From assembly GCA_037126765.1 (NCBI GenBank), contig JBBCBC010000026.1:24896448-24960447 (forward strand): a DNA stretch of 64,000 nucleotides, given 5' to 3'. Below are positions 9,275 to 21,889 of this stretch, piece after piece. The position numbers and the translations under genes are program-made. Each line of letters begins with the position of its first letter. The stretch's first letter is position 1. The DNA is from Stenogyne calaminthoides (lineage: Eukaryota > Streptophyta > Magnoliopsida > Lamiales > Lamiaceae). Under the pieces are notes generated by a model that was not told the DNA's origin, made no database searches, and saw nothing but the letters and a program-made list of their open reading frames with translations.

Positions 9275-10250
9275 ATATTGTTCTTAGTTGTGAGCTTTTC
9301 CTGTCTCGGGTCATTATTTGTTCACCAATTCGAGCGGTGTTTATTTTAAGGACTTTAACATTAGAAAATTTGGGAATAACTTGTTGGGGTTATGTTTTAA
9401 GGACAATAATTTTACGGGCTTAGAAATATAGGGCAATATATTTTTAAAATCTTTAAATATTGGACAATATGTTTATGATCTGTAAATGTAGGACAATCGA
9501 GGCCGAATAAGTCCAAATTTAGCTGAAATTATGCAAGATTGTCATAAATTTACAGTTTTTGAAAACATGGTGTCTTATATTAACAAGTTTGTAAATTTGC
9601 AAATGTAGGAAATTCATGCAACTTACTTACGTTTCAGCCCGAATTGGATTTATTCGGGCTCGATGTTCTAAGTTTTTTTAATATTAAAATAAATTGTTTT
9701 ATATTTATATATTTCAAAATATATTGTCCTTAATATACAAGTCCGTAAAATTATTATTCTTAAAACACAATTCCATACGTTACCGGCCTAAAAGGATATT
9801 CGATGATGATGATGAAAGTTATGTTATATAAGCGAGCTTAGCCATGGATCTGGTTTTGAGACAAGTATGAAACCATTGAGTCCTTCACATTTGTCCAATA
9901 TGTATAGACACGTGGACCTTGCACATTTTTGGAGAGGATACGTTTGGGTAATGCAAATTTATTGCCATTATTTGGATACGTATCTTAAATCCAAATCCCT
10001 AATCGTAAAGATTTATATTATGGATTAGGATAGCTTTGGGTAATACAAATTCATTGTCATCATTTGGGAGAAATTATTACTACCATCAATCATAATTAAT
10101 TATATTGTTTTATTAAAAAATAGTGTTCTTTTTTTACGACTTTAATTACTACCTGTATAAATTTATTCATTTTCTTCCAATAATAATTCTAACAAATATT
10201 ACTAAAATTAATATTAATTTCGTTCTATATAAATAAATGGATCAATTGGT
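9275..10250. other. Repeated-unit spacer with a partial promoter module
   Basis: Shares GTCATTATTTGTTCTCCAAT and downstream blocks with 2,500, 10,850, 24,755 and 34,870. At about 9,823 a GGTTATGTTATATAAGCGAG box and, at 9,919, GACACGTGGACCTTGC form a one-site version of the G-box promoter. The gene body behind it is missing. No ORF is credible. Confidence 0.5.
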
Positions 10251-10269
10251 TATATAAGAGAGTCTGCCC

Positions 10270-10410
10270 TGGTATGGAGACACGTCATACCTTCCATGCC
10301 ACGTGTCAAGTATGGAGACACGTGTTCTACCTTCATTGCCACCTGTCCAGTATAGAGACACGTGTTCTATCTTTCTTGCCACCTGTTTGGAATGGAGACA
10401 CGTGGACCTT
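10270..10410. promoter_or_regulatory. Four-unit 40-bp G-box array
   Basis: CACGTC at 10,281 and CACGTG at 10,319, 10,359 and 10,399 keep the 38-40 bp phase, with the mid-unit site exact at 10,300. A GGTTATATAAGAGAG box sits at about 10,247. Toward the minus-strand downstream side I find no exon, so the module is probably a promoter relic. Confidence 0.55.
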
Positions 10411-10419
10411 GTGATTTTA

Positions 10420-11440
10420 GGGTGCGATAATGTTGAAGAATTGACAAAAATGCCCGACATGGAATGAGCAAACTCCTTTTGCCCTAAATTTGTAACAAAA
10501 TATTTTTTGCCCTCTATGACACATTTTCCCTTATTAAAAGAGTAGCACCTGGGTGGGTCTCACCTGCGTAGCACATGAATCACTTAACCCATGCGCGATT
10601 TAGAGGGAGAGATGAAAATAAATTTAATAAGAGTAAATATGTCACAAAATAGTAAAAAAAAATGTTATTTTTACAAATATTGGGCAAAAAAGAGGTTGCC
10701 CTAATTCTTTAGAAAGATTTTCATTGGAGACGGAGATTCAGATTAAACGCTTTTATTTTCTCAATTAATTTCTGATGATTTCGATTCTCAATTTCGTAAG
10801 TCTAGTGTAATTTTGTTCCTGATTGTAATTATTTTTCGTCTCCGCGGGTCTTTATTTGTTCTCCAATTCTAGCTATGTTTATTTTAAGGGCCTTTAACAT
10901 GAGAAAATTAGGGAATAATTTGTGGGGGTTTTGTTTCAAGGATATTAATTTTACGTGTTTAAAAATATAGGACAGCATGTTTTAAAATCTTTACATATAG
11001 GACAACATATTTATAACTGTAAATATAGGACGATTGGGTCCGAATAAGCCCAAATCGGTCTGAAATTCTACAAAGTTATCCTAAATTTAAATTTTTTGAA
11101 AACATAGTGTTCTATATTCACAAGTCCGTACATCTGTAAATGTAAACAAATCATGCAACTCACGCTATGTTTCAGCCCATTTTGAATTTATTCCGACTCG
11201 ATGTCCTACATTTATGAATTTTAAAACATACTATCCTATATTAATTTACATTTTTTATATATATTATTCTAATTTTACAAGCCCATAAAATTATTATTCT
11301 TAAAACAAAGCCGTTAAGTTACTGGCCTAAAAGGATTTGGTTTTGAGACAAGTATGAAACCATTAGGTCCATGACATGTATCCAATATATATGTATAGAC
11401 ATGTGGACCTTGTACTTTGGATAATGCAAATTTATTGTCA
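10420..11440. other. Repeated-unit spacer
   Basis: Matches 8,570-8,980 and then 9,290-9,960 without the Stowaway insertion, which defines a direct repeat of about 1.8 kb between 8,870 and 10,690. A single AGACATGTGGACCTTG site lies at 11,398. No gene seen. Confidence 0.6.
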
Positions 11441-11805
11441 TTATTTAGAGGTAAATTGCAGAAGTATCCCATGTGAATTTGCTCTCATGAAAATGGTCAC
11501 TTTTTAACAAAAATGATTTCATAAGATTTTACAAGCAAAAACAAATGAATTTTCGGGATCAAAATTGTTTTTTTTTTTTAAATTCTCTTGGGACCAAAGC
11601 TATCAAATAAAAATTGAATGAGATCATTTATGTTAATAAAAGGACCAAAAAAGAACGTGGGACTAAAACTACAAACGAAAAAAGGACAAAAAAAAGAACG
11701 TGGGACTAAAACTACAGACGAAAAATTCACATAAGACTACTTATGCACTAAAACTACAGACGAAAAATTCACATAAGACCACTTCTGCAATTTACCCAAT
11801 TATTT
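11440..11805. mobile_element. MITE with 7-bp duplications (hAT-like)
   Basis: The element 11447-11798 has inverted ends: left GGTAAATTGCAGAAGTATCC and, read from the right, GGGTAAATTGCAGAAGTGGT. ATTATTT flanks it on both sides (11440-11446 and 11799-11805). The paralogue near 9,965 reads through ATTATTTGGATACG without insertion. Inside are two to three tandem copies of a GAACGTGGGACTAAAACTAC block. The duplication length suggests an hAT-like origin, but the true boundary could be a base or two off. Confidence 0.65.
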
Positions 11806-12959
11806 GGATATGTATCTTAAATCCCAATCCCTAATCGGTATAGATTTATATTATGGAATAAGGATACCTTTGGATAATTCAAGTTCATTGTCATGGAAGA
11901 ACTTATTGCCACCATCCATCCATCCATCATAATTAATTATATTGTTATTAAAAAATGGTGTTCTTTTTAGGACTTTATAGATGTAGGAATTTATTCATTT
12001 ACATCCAATAATAATTCTAGAGGCACTCTTATGTGAGACGGTCTCATGGATGAGACGGATCTTATATTTCACCCATTTACTGAAAGACAGACCCGTATTA
12101 TAATAATATGATGAAAATCCTGTTATGCCCTTAATGGGCTGAATGAAAACCAAGAACGCGAAAAAAGGGACGAACGCGGAATTGGGACAAATTTGTTGGA
12201 AGATTGCAGCAGATAACACAGAAAGAGACGGATTTGTAGGAAGATTGCAACGAGATAGTAACACCAAACTAATTTATTTCGTTCTGTAGTTAATCGCTTG
12301 AATCAATTTCAAACGATTTCGATTTCTGGAGTTGATTTTTTTTTTTTTCAATTTTAAAGTGGTTTCGTAGTGAATTAAATTTCGATTTCCATTATGTTGG
12401 AATCTTTGGCATAGCCGGTCAATTCCTTCAACGTGCCACTGTCGTTTGCGTCGTATCTGGTGAATTTCGGTGTATTGCGTTGGCGACCTAACTATTTAGC
12501 TTAGATTCACTGTAAATTATTTTGTATGTAACAATAATATATATTAGAAGTTCTTGATGCTCTGTGACTTTCAGCTTCTATAATAATTCATCAATTAATA
12601 CTTTGAATTTTAAACCCGTTTTGCATATTCGTCTCAACAATTGCATTTTTTTTTCTTTGTTTATCCAAAATGGTCATCTGCTCGAGTTCATTTTTAATCT
12701 TTTGTCTCTCAATGGCAATTTTCTTGGACAGATCTACAATACAACTGCTTTTGTATTTTCTTTGTTTGTACAAAATAGTTTGACTTTTACGGTATAAAAG
12801 TTTTAAATCAACTTTGAATTTTTTTCTTTATTATACAAAATATAATTATCATCAATGGAGACTGAGGTTATGAGGCTATGGTTGAGGATGGATGAAACAA
12901 GGATAGTCAACAACAAAGAGATAGTGATACTTATTTCGGCTATCTGGACATAGATTCTT

Positions 12960-15450
12960 ATTATGTTACAAAATATTAGGGTATCAAGAATCTCATCAAG
13001 AGTATCACATATCCGGTCAAAAGTATCAAATAAAACCTATCTTTCAAATAAAATATACTTTTCACGTCCGTACTTTACATCTCCGAAAAAGAACGAGCAT
13101 TTAATTGTCTTAGTGATACTTATTTCGAACATTCGGATAAGAATCTCTTATTATGATATAGAGTATTAGAGTATCAAGAGCCTCATCAGAAGCATTAAAT
13201 ATCCCATCAGATGTATCAAATATCTGATCAGGAGTATCTAATGTAATAAGTACTTTTTTTATATTGTATTGTTAAGTATTAGTTGAGCATAGAAGCGGTG
13301 TCAACTATTTTCGCCAGGGTATAAAATATCAAGCCTCGAGTATCAGATTTTGTTTATGTGGTACAAAGTATTAAAGTATCAAGGATCCCATCAGGAGTAC
13401 CAAATCTTTTGCCAGGAGTATCAGAACGAATATAGAAATAGACAAAAACTTGTATGAGACCTTCTCATACTATCATACATGAGAGGTACATCAAATTTTG
13501 CTCTATCAATATCCAGATATGAATATCAATTCTTTGGTCAAAAGTATCAAAAAATTTAGTCATGTATATCAAATTTATATATATTTATTAAAAAATTTGT
13601 ACAATTATTTAAACTATCCGTATTTCCTACGAGAAAGCCATATGAAATTTTTTCAATGATTCATATTTTTAAATATTTGGTCAATAATCTCGTAATATGG
13701 TACATAATATTAAAGTATCAATAATTCAATCAGGAGTGTCAAATATCTTGATGGAAGTACCAATTTTTACAGAATAAGGACCATTAAACTCTAAATCGAG
13801 TTTGCAACATGATAATGAGGCATAAATTACTCCAACCATGACCAAATGCAAAATTTAAATTCTGCTTCATTAATCAAAACAATGATCCATAAAGGATTTC
13901 ACATATAGCAGCACAAACAATTGTATACTATTAAAACAACCAGCACAATATGATTATCTATATATGCAACCATGATTCTTAAAGTATTTACATGTTTTCT
14001 CATTAAATTCATTAGACTACAATCTCATGTTTAAAAATAAAAATCAACTAATAACAATGCAACTAATACTCGAAAGTACTTTACACACAATGCAAATCAC
14101 TATTCTTCTTATTCTTATGTTTTGCTTCGACACTTTTTATTTTGCTTCCATCTTCACTAAAACAGGTTTCTTTTTACCCAAACCAATCACTTTTTACTAG
14201 AGATCATTTTTCTTCATGTAAGTATCACCAATAACTGTTCTTGCCAAGTAGCTCTTAGCTTTGAGCGCACCTTACCCTTTATTTAAAAGAAAAAAACAGA
14301 AACAAAAAATATAAGATCAACAAAATACACGATAAAAAAATAATTTAAAAGTTACAAAAACTTATTAAGAAGTTGCGTACCTTTCCTAAATATGAAGCAA
14401 TATATACTTCATCAGTTCAGCCTCCAATAATTCCATAGGGTGCATTAAGAAAATGCCACAATCAAGAGCACATTTCTTGGTTTGCCAACTGAATACAATA
14501 TTTTTGAACTTGTACTTTAGAATATGATCAACATTTGGGTGATTGTAACTCTTCAGGACGACTTCCGTTTGCTTCCGTTATAAGAGAAATGTTTTTCAAG
14601 AGTTGCATTTTACTACTATCTTATTATCTAAACAATATAGCACTAAGCCGTGAAATACTTTATGATTTATTAAAATTCAATAGTATAAAATATCCAATCA
14701 AGAGTATCACATATATGAACAAGAGTATCAGAGTTTTATTACTATAGAAATATCAAATATATAGTACATTAAGTACTAATTGAATATCTTTTCATTAATT
14801 AAAAAGCACAACGACATTTTACCATCTTAATTTCTAGTAAAAATAAGACTAAGCATAAAAACTCTGATTAAGAGTATCAAGTATATGGGCAGGAGTAGCA
14901 CATTTATGGATAGGAGTATCAGAGTTATTTATTTTTATCATCACAATCAAACAGAAAATTGCTATATTAATAAAAACAAGCACTAAATCCAGTACAATTA
15001 TAATTACGGAAAATATATTCTTACATCTCAAAATCATATTCATCGCCTATTTCTTTAGGGTTCTCATTTTTCTTTCTTTTCATCTTCTTCAAGATAACTA
15101 ATCACCAAAAATCAATTTGGAGCATCAGTGTATTAGTCAAGAATAACAAATATTTGTTCACAAGTATCAGTGTTTTAATCAGATAATTTTTCATACATTC
15201 AAGTTGCATATTTTTTTAGAAGTATCAGATTATAAATCAAAAGTACATATCAAATATGTGGCAAGAATTTCACAAGACAATTATGAAATCTATTTCTTAC
15301 CTTATCAACTTTAGAAAAAGGTTAATTCTTTCTTTTGGCAGTTTTTTCTTTTATGTCTATCTCACAACAAAATTAGGTGTATCCAATTATACATATTAGT
15401 TTAGGATTATCAATCAGGATCAGAAGAAGTTAATATATTACAAGATAAAA
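12960..15450. repeat. Dispersed GAGTATCA repeat field inside the MULE
   Basis: More than twenty degenerate copies of a motif close to CAGGAGTATCAAATATC occur, always on the plus strand. In the clusters at 12,975-13,430 and 14,690-14,940 they are spaced about 20-24 bp apart, with partial copies elsewhere. They look like remains of a tandem array broken by unrelated AT-rich sequence. No frame stays open across it. Confidence 0.65.
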
Positions 15451-15779
15451 AAAAATACATGTTTTTAGATTCTATGTGTAGTTTAGAAGAAATTAACATT
15501 TTCTTTGCAGCATTTTGTTCATTTCTCGAGCTGCTTAAGACTCAAGAATATGATAATTGTCACTTTGCTTTGATACGAGCCGTCACTTAATAAGAAAAAT
15601 TAGAAAATAGCTAGTCCCCTTGACAACAACTCTTGTTTTCATTCAAATGTATAATCATATTTGTGTAGTGTAGGTATGCATTCATTGAAAGAACAACTAA
15701 AATATTTTTACATCCAAAAGTTAAGAACTCATGCAGGACTGATACAATTAACGCAACACAACACAAAGACGCGACATTG

Positions 15780-16060
15780 AACGAGAAATACGTCGTTGAG
15801 GAGATTACAGTTGCCCATAAAAAGGGTTTCCCAAAATGAAGAACATCGACGCTAGGGAGAGCACTTGGGCAGCCGTGAACATCACAAAGAAACATGTCCA
15901 GCGGTCAGCAATCTGGGCTGTGAGCGGTGAGCATCGAACGACGGGGGTGAGGGTTTTGTGGGAAAACCAGAGAGAAGAGGAAGGAGTAAGGGTTTGGTGG
16001 AGCATAAACGCGAGTACAAAACTGAGGAGGGCTTATTCGGGTATTTTCATTGTTAAAGTC
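15780..16060. other. Gene-like segment at right end of MULE
   Basis: Higher G+C than its surroundings and open on both strands (87 codons plus strand from 15,836; 66 codons minus strand). It may be a captured first exon or promoter. I recognise no domain in any frame, so I do not call a protein. Confidence 0.25.
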
Positions 16061-16171
16061 AAACAGTCAACCCGTCAGATTAGGATATGGGTCAAGTAAG
16101 TTGAATTGGGTCAAGTGTAAAATCCGTCTCATACATGAGACCGTCTCATATGAGTGTTTGTCATAATTCTA

Positions 16172-17215
16172 ATAAATATTACTAAAATAAATATTAATTT
16201 TGGTCTATATAAATAAATAAGGGTATGAGAGATTTTTTATATCTTAATTAATTAGAAAATTGATTCACATAATGAGACAGATAATACGAACAGGAGGTAG
16301 TATATTATAAAGCAATTGTATTATTAGAATCCAAATGAATCTGTTTAGATTAGATCAAATTTTCATAAAATATATTTGATGATATGATTTGTTGCTAGAG
16401 TCAGTTGTAAGCAATGTTTATATATGCATACACATACAAATAAATAAAATTTAATTTAAAGATATTATTTGTTGGGTAAATTGCATTTTTGGTTTCATGA
16501 GAATTGACCGAATTCAAAATTATCATTTTTTAGATAAATTTTGTGCCGTAAGATTTTTCTCTTCATTTCCAACAGAAGTGGTTCCACAGGCGCCACCGTT
16601 AATTGCATTTTTGGTCCAAAAAAATAATTTTTCTTTAATGTAAAATATTATTTAATTTTAATATCATATTTTAGCATATTCAAACTATTCATAAAATTAT
16701 ATAACTAACTTATAAACTAATGATTTATTAGAATAACTTAAAATTAAAATTTATAAAAATATAATTAATATAAAGATATATATTTTTTGTTTTATAAAAT
16801 TTTAAATAAATTATTATTTGATTGATAAAATTTTATGTTTTGTTTCTTCATATTATATACAAATTCTTTTTTTATATATAATTTTTAATTTTTTATATTA
16901 TTTATGAATTACTATTTAACTTAAAAATGTTTATTTAGTTTAAAATATGTACAGACTTTTTTATATTTTATATTTTTTAAAATTTTACATAATATATTAT
17001 TTGATATTTTTTTAATAATTATTTCAAAATAAAGTATTACTTATTTGACAAAAGAATATTTATGTTGTGCATCAAAAAGTATAAAATAAATTGATGCACA
17101 AGTGATATTTTACTCATTCTTGTTATTGTTTGTACTAATGTAACTTTAGTATTTTTATTTTTCAGTTTGTTAAAATTTTATTCTAACTTTATATACAACA
17201 TGTCCTGAATTACTG
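16172..17215. other. AT-rich repeated-unit sequence
   Basis: Continues the paralogy with 25,260-27,030 (for example TAAATTGCATTTTTGG at 16,480 and 25,568, and TAATGTAACTTTAGTATTTT at 17,138 and 26,972). No gene. It precedes the 3' side of the small-gene copy G3. Confidence 0.6.
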
Positions 17216-17480
17216 TAGAGAGAGAACAACATGCATAGCTATAATATGATAATGTAAATTAACGGTGAAAAAAAAAAGAACGGAGCATAATATTGTAATT
17301 AACGGTGAAAATAATAAAGAATAATAAAATTTAGAAAAAGAAAAAGAAAAGAGAAGACACGCTTAAAACACAATTATTATTATTATTCGCATTACACCAT
17401 TAAGATCACAAATTATACACTTAAAATAAACATGATTACTCAAATAACAATTGAGAATAAGGACTGAATGGAGATTGTAA

Positions 17481-18010
17481 TTAGGACTGAACCCTTCCAG
17501 CAAAGCTCAAAGTCAGCTGGATATAAAGGTGTAATGCTCATCTTATATATTATTCAAAGTGATTGATTGTTTAAACACGGTTACATCTGCATTGAAAAAA
17601 TATAAAGATATTAAATTCATGATGTTATTTAAAAGTGCACAAAATCAAGAAAATCGATAGCTAATAACATTCCCATAATTCTGTATAAAATTAATTTATA
17701 TGTGGCTCTCCCAATTATTTCTTATTTGAAAATACTAGAATATAAATGAAGAAATCAATAATTACAAATAACTCTTGAAAGTGACTTAAGAATTGAATTA
17801 ATTAGCATTAAATTTTCAAGATATTAAATATAAAATTATATGAAATTTAAATAGAATGAACATCTAAGAAAATATACTTGTTTTGAAAAAAAATATATAA
17901 GAAAAGAGGAAGAGTATATATGTACTATTGAAAGGTGTAAGTGAGCACTATGAGGTGAGTAAGTGAATAGGTTGGTTATATAAGAGATTCTAACTTGGTA
18001 TGGAGCTAGA
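17481..18010 (-). pseudogene. Decayed copy of small two-exon gene (G3)
   Basis: Minus strand: TATATAA-type box near 17,980, leader, intron and exon 2 (17,586-17,481) after a TTCAATGCAG acceptor. The first exon is altered: the donor context is now AAAACAAGTATATT and the start codon of the other copies is gone. Exon 2 has lost two bases near GTGTTTAAAC relative to the palindrome copy at 7,793-7,806. The tail still reads LTLSFAGRVQS and a stop in one frame, close to LILSFAGRIQS at 38,690. It is preceded by the G-box array at 18,005-18,255. Confidence 0.5.
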
Positions 18011-18260
18011 CATGTGGCGTACCTTTCTTGCCACGTGTCAAGTATGAAGACGCGTGTTTTACCTTCCTTACCACCTATCCAGTATGAAGACACGTGGTGT
18101 ACCTTTCTTGCCATGTGTCAGTTATGGAGACATGATCAACCTTCCTTGCCACTTGTCCGATATGGAGACACGTGGCGTACCTTCATTGCCACGTGCCCAG
18201 TATGGAGACACGTGCTCTTCCTTTCTTGCCACCTGTTAGGTATGGAGACACGCGAACCTA
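18005..18260. promoter_or_regulatory. Seven-unit 40-bp G-box array upstream of G3
   Basis: Sites at 18,011 (CATGTG), 18,051 (CGCGTG), 18,091 (CACGTG), 18,131 (CATGAT), 18,169, 18,209 (both CACGTG) and 18,249 (CACGCG) keep a 38-40 bp phase. Mid-unit sites are exact at 18,032 and 18,190. The order and phase match the array at 8,296-8,550, while individual sites have decayed differently. It lies upstream of the TATATAA box of the minus-strand copy G3. Confidence 0.6.
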
Positions 18261-18533
18261 GTGAATATTAGGATCCGGTGATGTGGAAGAATCACTACTA
18301 CACATTTGAGCTTGCACAGCTGCACTTGGACAGCCATTTTTTCAAACAGCTCTCCAAGTAACAAATTGGAGAGCGGTTTTATAAAAGCGGTTTGAAACCG
18401 CTGTCAGCGGTTTGAAATTTTGACAAATGTTTCAAACCGCGGTCTATCATCTACTGATTTACGGAGGTTACTAACCGCTGTCTAAGTAAACACTTGGACA
18501 GCGGTTAATAACCGCTGTCTTTTTTTTTTTTCT

Positions 18534-18570
<37 letters not shown>

Positions 18571-18599
18571 CCGAGACCTAGCTCAGACTTCATTTCTTT

Positions 18600-18830
18600 C
18601 TCTCCAATTTCTTCTCCCCCAAAATCGCCGCAAAAACCGAAGACCAAATCGCCGCCGTCGTCGGTTTCCCTTCAACCAAATCGCCGCCGTCGCCGTTGAC
18701 CTGCTAGCCGCCGTCGTCGGCTTCTCCCTCTCCCCCAAATCGTCGCGCCCTCCCTCCCTCTCTCTACCTGCCAGGCGCCTCCCCTCCCCTACCCCCCCCC
18801 CTCCCCTACCGCCCTCGCCTCCATAACACT
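18600..18830 (+). other. GC-rich leader segment of CACTA element
   Basis: A C-rich stretch with repeated GCCGCCGTCG blocks and an 86-codon open frame rich in Arg, Pro and Ser starting at 18,566, directly after a (TA)n run (18,537-18,567). It resembles a 5' leader and first exon ahead of the coding remnants at about 19.8 kb. No domain seen, and composition alone explains the open frame. Confidence 0.35.
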
Positions 18831-19789
18831 TAGTTGGTACAGTAGTGGATTGTGCAATCTTTAATTTTACTTTTTTTCAAGCTTTAGCTTTATTCATATT
18901 GCATATTCCGTATTGAACATTATAAATATGATTATACAGTTGAATTGAACATTAATATATGAGTAAGTCAATATAACGTGTGTTAAAAAAAATCAAATGA
19001 ATAGGTCTTCCATGAAATATTTTATATGCAATATCTACTGATTATAAGAAAAGTGGGGCAAATAAATATAAATATAAAATGGGGCCTCAACTCAAGTTGT
19101 ATTTCCATTGAATTTTTCAAGCTTTAGCTTTATTCATATTATATATGTTGCTCTTGTTGTTTTTTGAACTGAACTAATTTTGTTGTTTATAACACTTAGT
19201 TAATTTTGTTTATATTATATATGTTGCTCTTGTTTTTTAGCTGAAATATTATATTTTGCTCCATAACACTAAGTTGCTCTTGTTGTTTATATTACTGGTC
19301 TACTTCAGAAGACAATGTTTATAGATGTATCATATATACTGCATAGATAGTTCTTATCATGTATGAAACATCCGGTTGTGAATATTGTTTGTTTTTTGTT
19401 TATTAAATGTTGTTTTTCCGCTTTTACGAGGATCATGTCTCAATACACATGTGTTTAGTATATATCCCGGAGATGATGGAGTAACTTATAAGTAGATATA
19501 TGGAGATCATAGATAGTTCTTATCATGTATGATCATGGTGAATATTGTTTGTTTTTTGTTTATTAAATGTTGTTTGTGACGCTTTTAGGATCATGATGCT
19601 CCCTACCACCAGATGATGGAGATTCTCGATGGAGAATGACGATATGATCATGGTGCATATGATATAGTTACAATGTCATCTATTAAGAGAGTTACAATGT
19701 CAATTTTATTACAATTGAAAACAGATTTGAAAGTTTCGAAATCGATAAATATATTGATTGATCGTTGAACCTAATTAAATACTATGTTA

Positions 19790-21130
19790 TTGCAGCTTAT
19801 CGTTCAATGAGTTTGGATAAGCAATAGAAAAAAAGAGAGTGAGTCGTTGTCCTTCTACATTGAGCCGCTTTGTCGGAGCGTGATCCCTATCGTCTTTGCC
19901 AGTAACGCATCGGCGTAACCCCAAACCCGACTCCTTTGAAGGAAAGATTATGGGACGAAGCTTACGGTATGTTAATTATATATTTATTGAAAGTTGTATA
20001 CGACCCTTAAATTTACTAAATTGTTATGTTATATGCGTATAGACTACCTTCAGAGGTCTTGACCTCACAAAGAAGAAGCAAATATTGTCGCAAGCTGGAG
20101 TAATGGCCAAGAATTTCTGGACTTGGTTGAGAAGTAACACACGAGATCCGGAACCGGTCTTTACTCGGCTAGTCCGCCTCTCTCTGCGTGTCGAATAACC
20201 CTATGTTGGCTCCATACTGGGAGGAGTTTGTGAGCAGAGCAATGGAGGATGATTTCCAGGTAAAATTGATCAATGTCATTTCCTCAATTTCTAATGCCCT
20301 ATGTTTTTCAGTGTTTATCATATTTCTATTATACTGTAGGATCGAAGCAAAAAAAATTGCATTCAAGCCAAGTCGATAGAGGCGCGATATCGTGGATCCA
20401 ACAAAGGTTATGCACGAATAAGAGAAAATATGGTGAGATCAAAATCCTAACTTTTAATTTTTTTTATATATTCACTTTTAATATATCTAATAAAGGGACA
20501 CGTTCATCACTATTGTAGAAAAGAGGAAAGAAGAAAAATTTGGAGAGAGTGAGCCTATTGTTACAGTTTCGACTTATTTCAGACTACCAGAAAGGGTCGA
20601 GACGGGAATATTCACGATCCCAATGCACAACGCATCATCGAAGAAGTGGTAATCTATCCATTAATTTATCTTTCAATTACAAACTATTATTTATAAACAA
20701 ATAATTAAATAATAATCTTTTGTTTTTGTGATTCAGGAGCATCTATCTCAGACCATGACGCCTGACGACATTCGCATGATCGGCCCTGATGATCTGTTTG
20801 GACGGGCTATGGGTCGCCAGGAGCATCCCGACCGCTTACGGAGTGTCGGATATGGCGTGACGAAGACATCTTTAGCAATGGCACCTGGTCTTCAAGCCAT
20901 GAATATGATGGGTATACTAACGGAACAGGTTGCCAAGTTGACTAAAGATGTGGAACGTTTGAGGTCTGAGAAAAGATCGAGCCACGGAATGTCGTCGAGT
21001 GGAGCAAGCTGTGAACATAGTGTCGCTAATGCTATGTTTTCAGCTAACCCTAGGGACGACTTTATTGAGGCACTTCAAAACGTCTCACAGGTATCAGATA
21101 TGCATGTCTCACATTTGTTTTAATTAAAGA
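19790..21130 (+). pseudogene. Transposase_24-type (Ptta/En/Spm) protein remnant, several exons
   Basis: Fragments in changing frames match the order seen in plant Ptta/En/Spm Transposase_24 proteins. They are: a LSFNEFG-like segment at about 19,800; the pattern AKNFW at 20,110 and APYWEEFV at about 20,213; KSIEARYRGSNKGYARIREN near 20,375-20,430, which fits the conserved K-G-Y-A-R segment; and from 20,590 a TRKGRDGNIHDPNAQRIIEE block continuing into a 131-codon frame (20,728-21,123) with PDDLFGRAMG and RSVGYGVTKTS. GT-AG-like intervals separate the blocks. The remnant has in-frame stops and frame changes. These proteins accompany CACTA elements and their role is poorly known. Confidence 0.6.
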
Positions 21131-21889
21131 CTAGTGTATCAAAATTTTCTAACTAAATATCTTATTCGAACAACCAACGACCTTTTGCTACTCAGATCCG
21201 GAGGATCCCGACGGTTGGGCCATGTGCAGGCTCGTTACACGGCTCCAATGGAATGATTCATGGTCATCCCATCACTCCCCGGTTTCGTGAGGGTCACACT
21301 CGATGTACCCGTAATCGGAGAGGAGGATTCAACGGGTGCAAAACCAATCGATGAAAATCACATCGGAATAAATGTCGGGCACTTCATCGAATGGCCGAGC
21401 AACTTGGTCTCTAGCACCATGAGGGTAAAATATTTGTTATTAAAGTTCATTATCTTATTTGTGGTTCTAAATAATATTGTAAATTAATTGTAGAATCTGC
21501 CGACCCCACATTGAGGCTAAATCGAGGGACTCCACCGCTTCTAAGACTTGGTTATCCCATATTTGGAGACTTAGATCACGATGATCATTTATAGTCTAGG
21601 GTGCACCGGATGGTATCGTCTAATGCTTTCGATATTGTCACAGTTCCCATGCTTGCTCACTTTCATCGAGAATACTTTCCAAGAATTCGCCAAATGAGGA
21701 ACATGTGAGCTTAAATCTTGAATGACGAGTGGTTGAGTGCAACCACCATAGCCCTTTACCTCGGTATGTGTTACTAATTCTCAATATTCACTTTTCAGAT
21801 AGTTTAATTTTCTTTTTAAATATTAATTAGCGTATATATGTTGGTTAAAGATATTTGGGTGAGCTATATCTCTCTAGAGATAACCGAGC

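Larger units (their letters stand above)
12011..16171. mobile_element. 4.1-kb Mutator-like element with 9-bp target duplication
   Basis: The ends 12,020-12,065 and 16,120-16,162 are inverted repeats built on ATGAGACGGTCTCATG followed by ATGAGACGGAT. The flanks carry the 9-bp direct repeat ATAATTCTA (12,011-12,019 and 16,163-16,171). Sequence on both sides rejoins as the uninterrupted paralogue near 10,180 (CCAATAATAATTCTAACAAA). No MURA-like transposase is recognisable. The interior has gene-like ends (12,120-12,290 and 15,780-16,060, both richer in G+C) around a long AT-rich repeat field, consistent with a non-autonomous or Pack-MULE-like element. Confidence 0.8.
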
